Shown here piece after piece: positions 5,782 through 5,809 of a stretch of DNA of 5,809 nucleotides. Position 1 is the stretch's first letter; each line of letters begins with the position of its first letter. The position numbers and the translations under genes are program-made. Under the pieces are notes generated by a model. The model saw only the letters and a list, made by a program, of their open reading frames with translations. It was not told the origin of the DNA and did not search any database. Source of the DNA: Dehalococcoidales bacterium (lineage in GTDB: Bacteria; Chloroflexota; Dehalococcoidia; Dehalococcoidales; UBA2162); the NCBI GenBank assembly GCA_002685815.1, contig NYYM01000018.1, positions 65,614 to 71,422 of the forward strand. The letters run 5' to 3'.

Positions 5782-5809
5782 TGTCATTCTGAGCCTGTCG
5801 AAGAATCCG
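5782..5809. repeat. Interspersed repeat copy, cut by the right edge
   Basis: The sequence begins TGTCATTCTGAGCCTG and ends GAAGAATCCG at the window edge. It contains the imperfect inverted pair ATTCT (5786-5790) and AGAAT (5802-5806). I recognise this word from memory as a very common intergenic repeat in genomes of uncultured Chloroflexota and some other environmental bacteria. Only one copy is visible here. The rest of the tail after the deacetylase gene (5734-5781) holds nothing I recognise. Confidence 0.6.

Overview
The window looks like bacterial chromosome, most likely from a Dehalococcoidia-type member of the Chloroflexota. That placement rests on overall impression: an STT3-type oligosaccharyltransferase in an otherwise bacterial gene set, GT4/LmbE/tandem-GNAT proteins of the kind seen in that class, and at the right edge a copy of an interspersed word (TGTCATTCTGAG...GAAGAATC) that I associate with environmental Chloroflexota and some other uncultured bacteria. 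It cannot be proved from this sequence alone. Nearly all of the window is coding. There are no RNA genes, CRISPR arrays, insertion sequences or phage genes, and no non-coding stretch longer than about 100 bases.

Layout. (1) Bases 1-1676, plus strand: the 3' part of an STT3-family oligosaccharyltransferase, cut by the left edge, with its catalytic WWDYG motif intact. (2) A 102-base gap holds a 7-bp inverted repeat and an extended -10 promoter. (3) Bases 1779-4014, plus strand: a two-gene operon of a FemAB/CelD-like GNAT-fold acyl- or aminoacyltransferase and a GT4 glycosyltransferase that resembles MshA, the mycothiol glycosyltransferase. (4) Bases 3993-4961, minus strand: a tandem-GNAT acetyltransferase with the domain layout and length of MshD, overlapping the GT4 gene tail to tail by 22 bp. 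(5) Bases 4962-5037: a compact divergent control region in which the -10 of each promoter is the complement of the -35 of the other. (6) Bases 5038-5733, plus strand: a PIG-L/LmbE-family zinc deacetylase (MshB/BshB-like). (7) The last 76 bases are non-coding and end in the interspersed repeat.

How the genes may work together. A GT4 enzyme, an LmbE deacetylase and a tandem GNAT match three of the four enzyme types of mycothiol synthesis (MshA, MshB, MshD). The first two also match the GT4 plus deacetylase pair that makes glucosaminyl-inositol lipid head groups (PIG-A and PIG-L). The MshC-type cysteine ligase is absent here; the FemAB-like protein next to the GT4 gene is a speculative candidate for an amide-forming step. 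The locus may therefore make an inositol-linked amino sugar, either a soluble thiol cofactor or an envelope glycolipid. This is inference from family resemblance and gene proximity; each enzyme may instead act separately.
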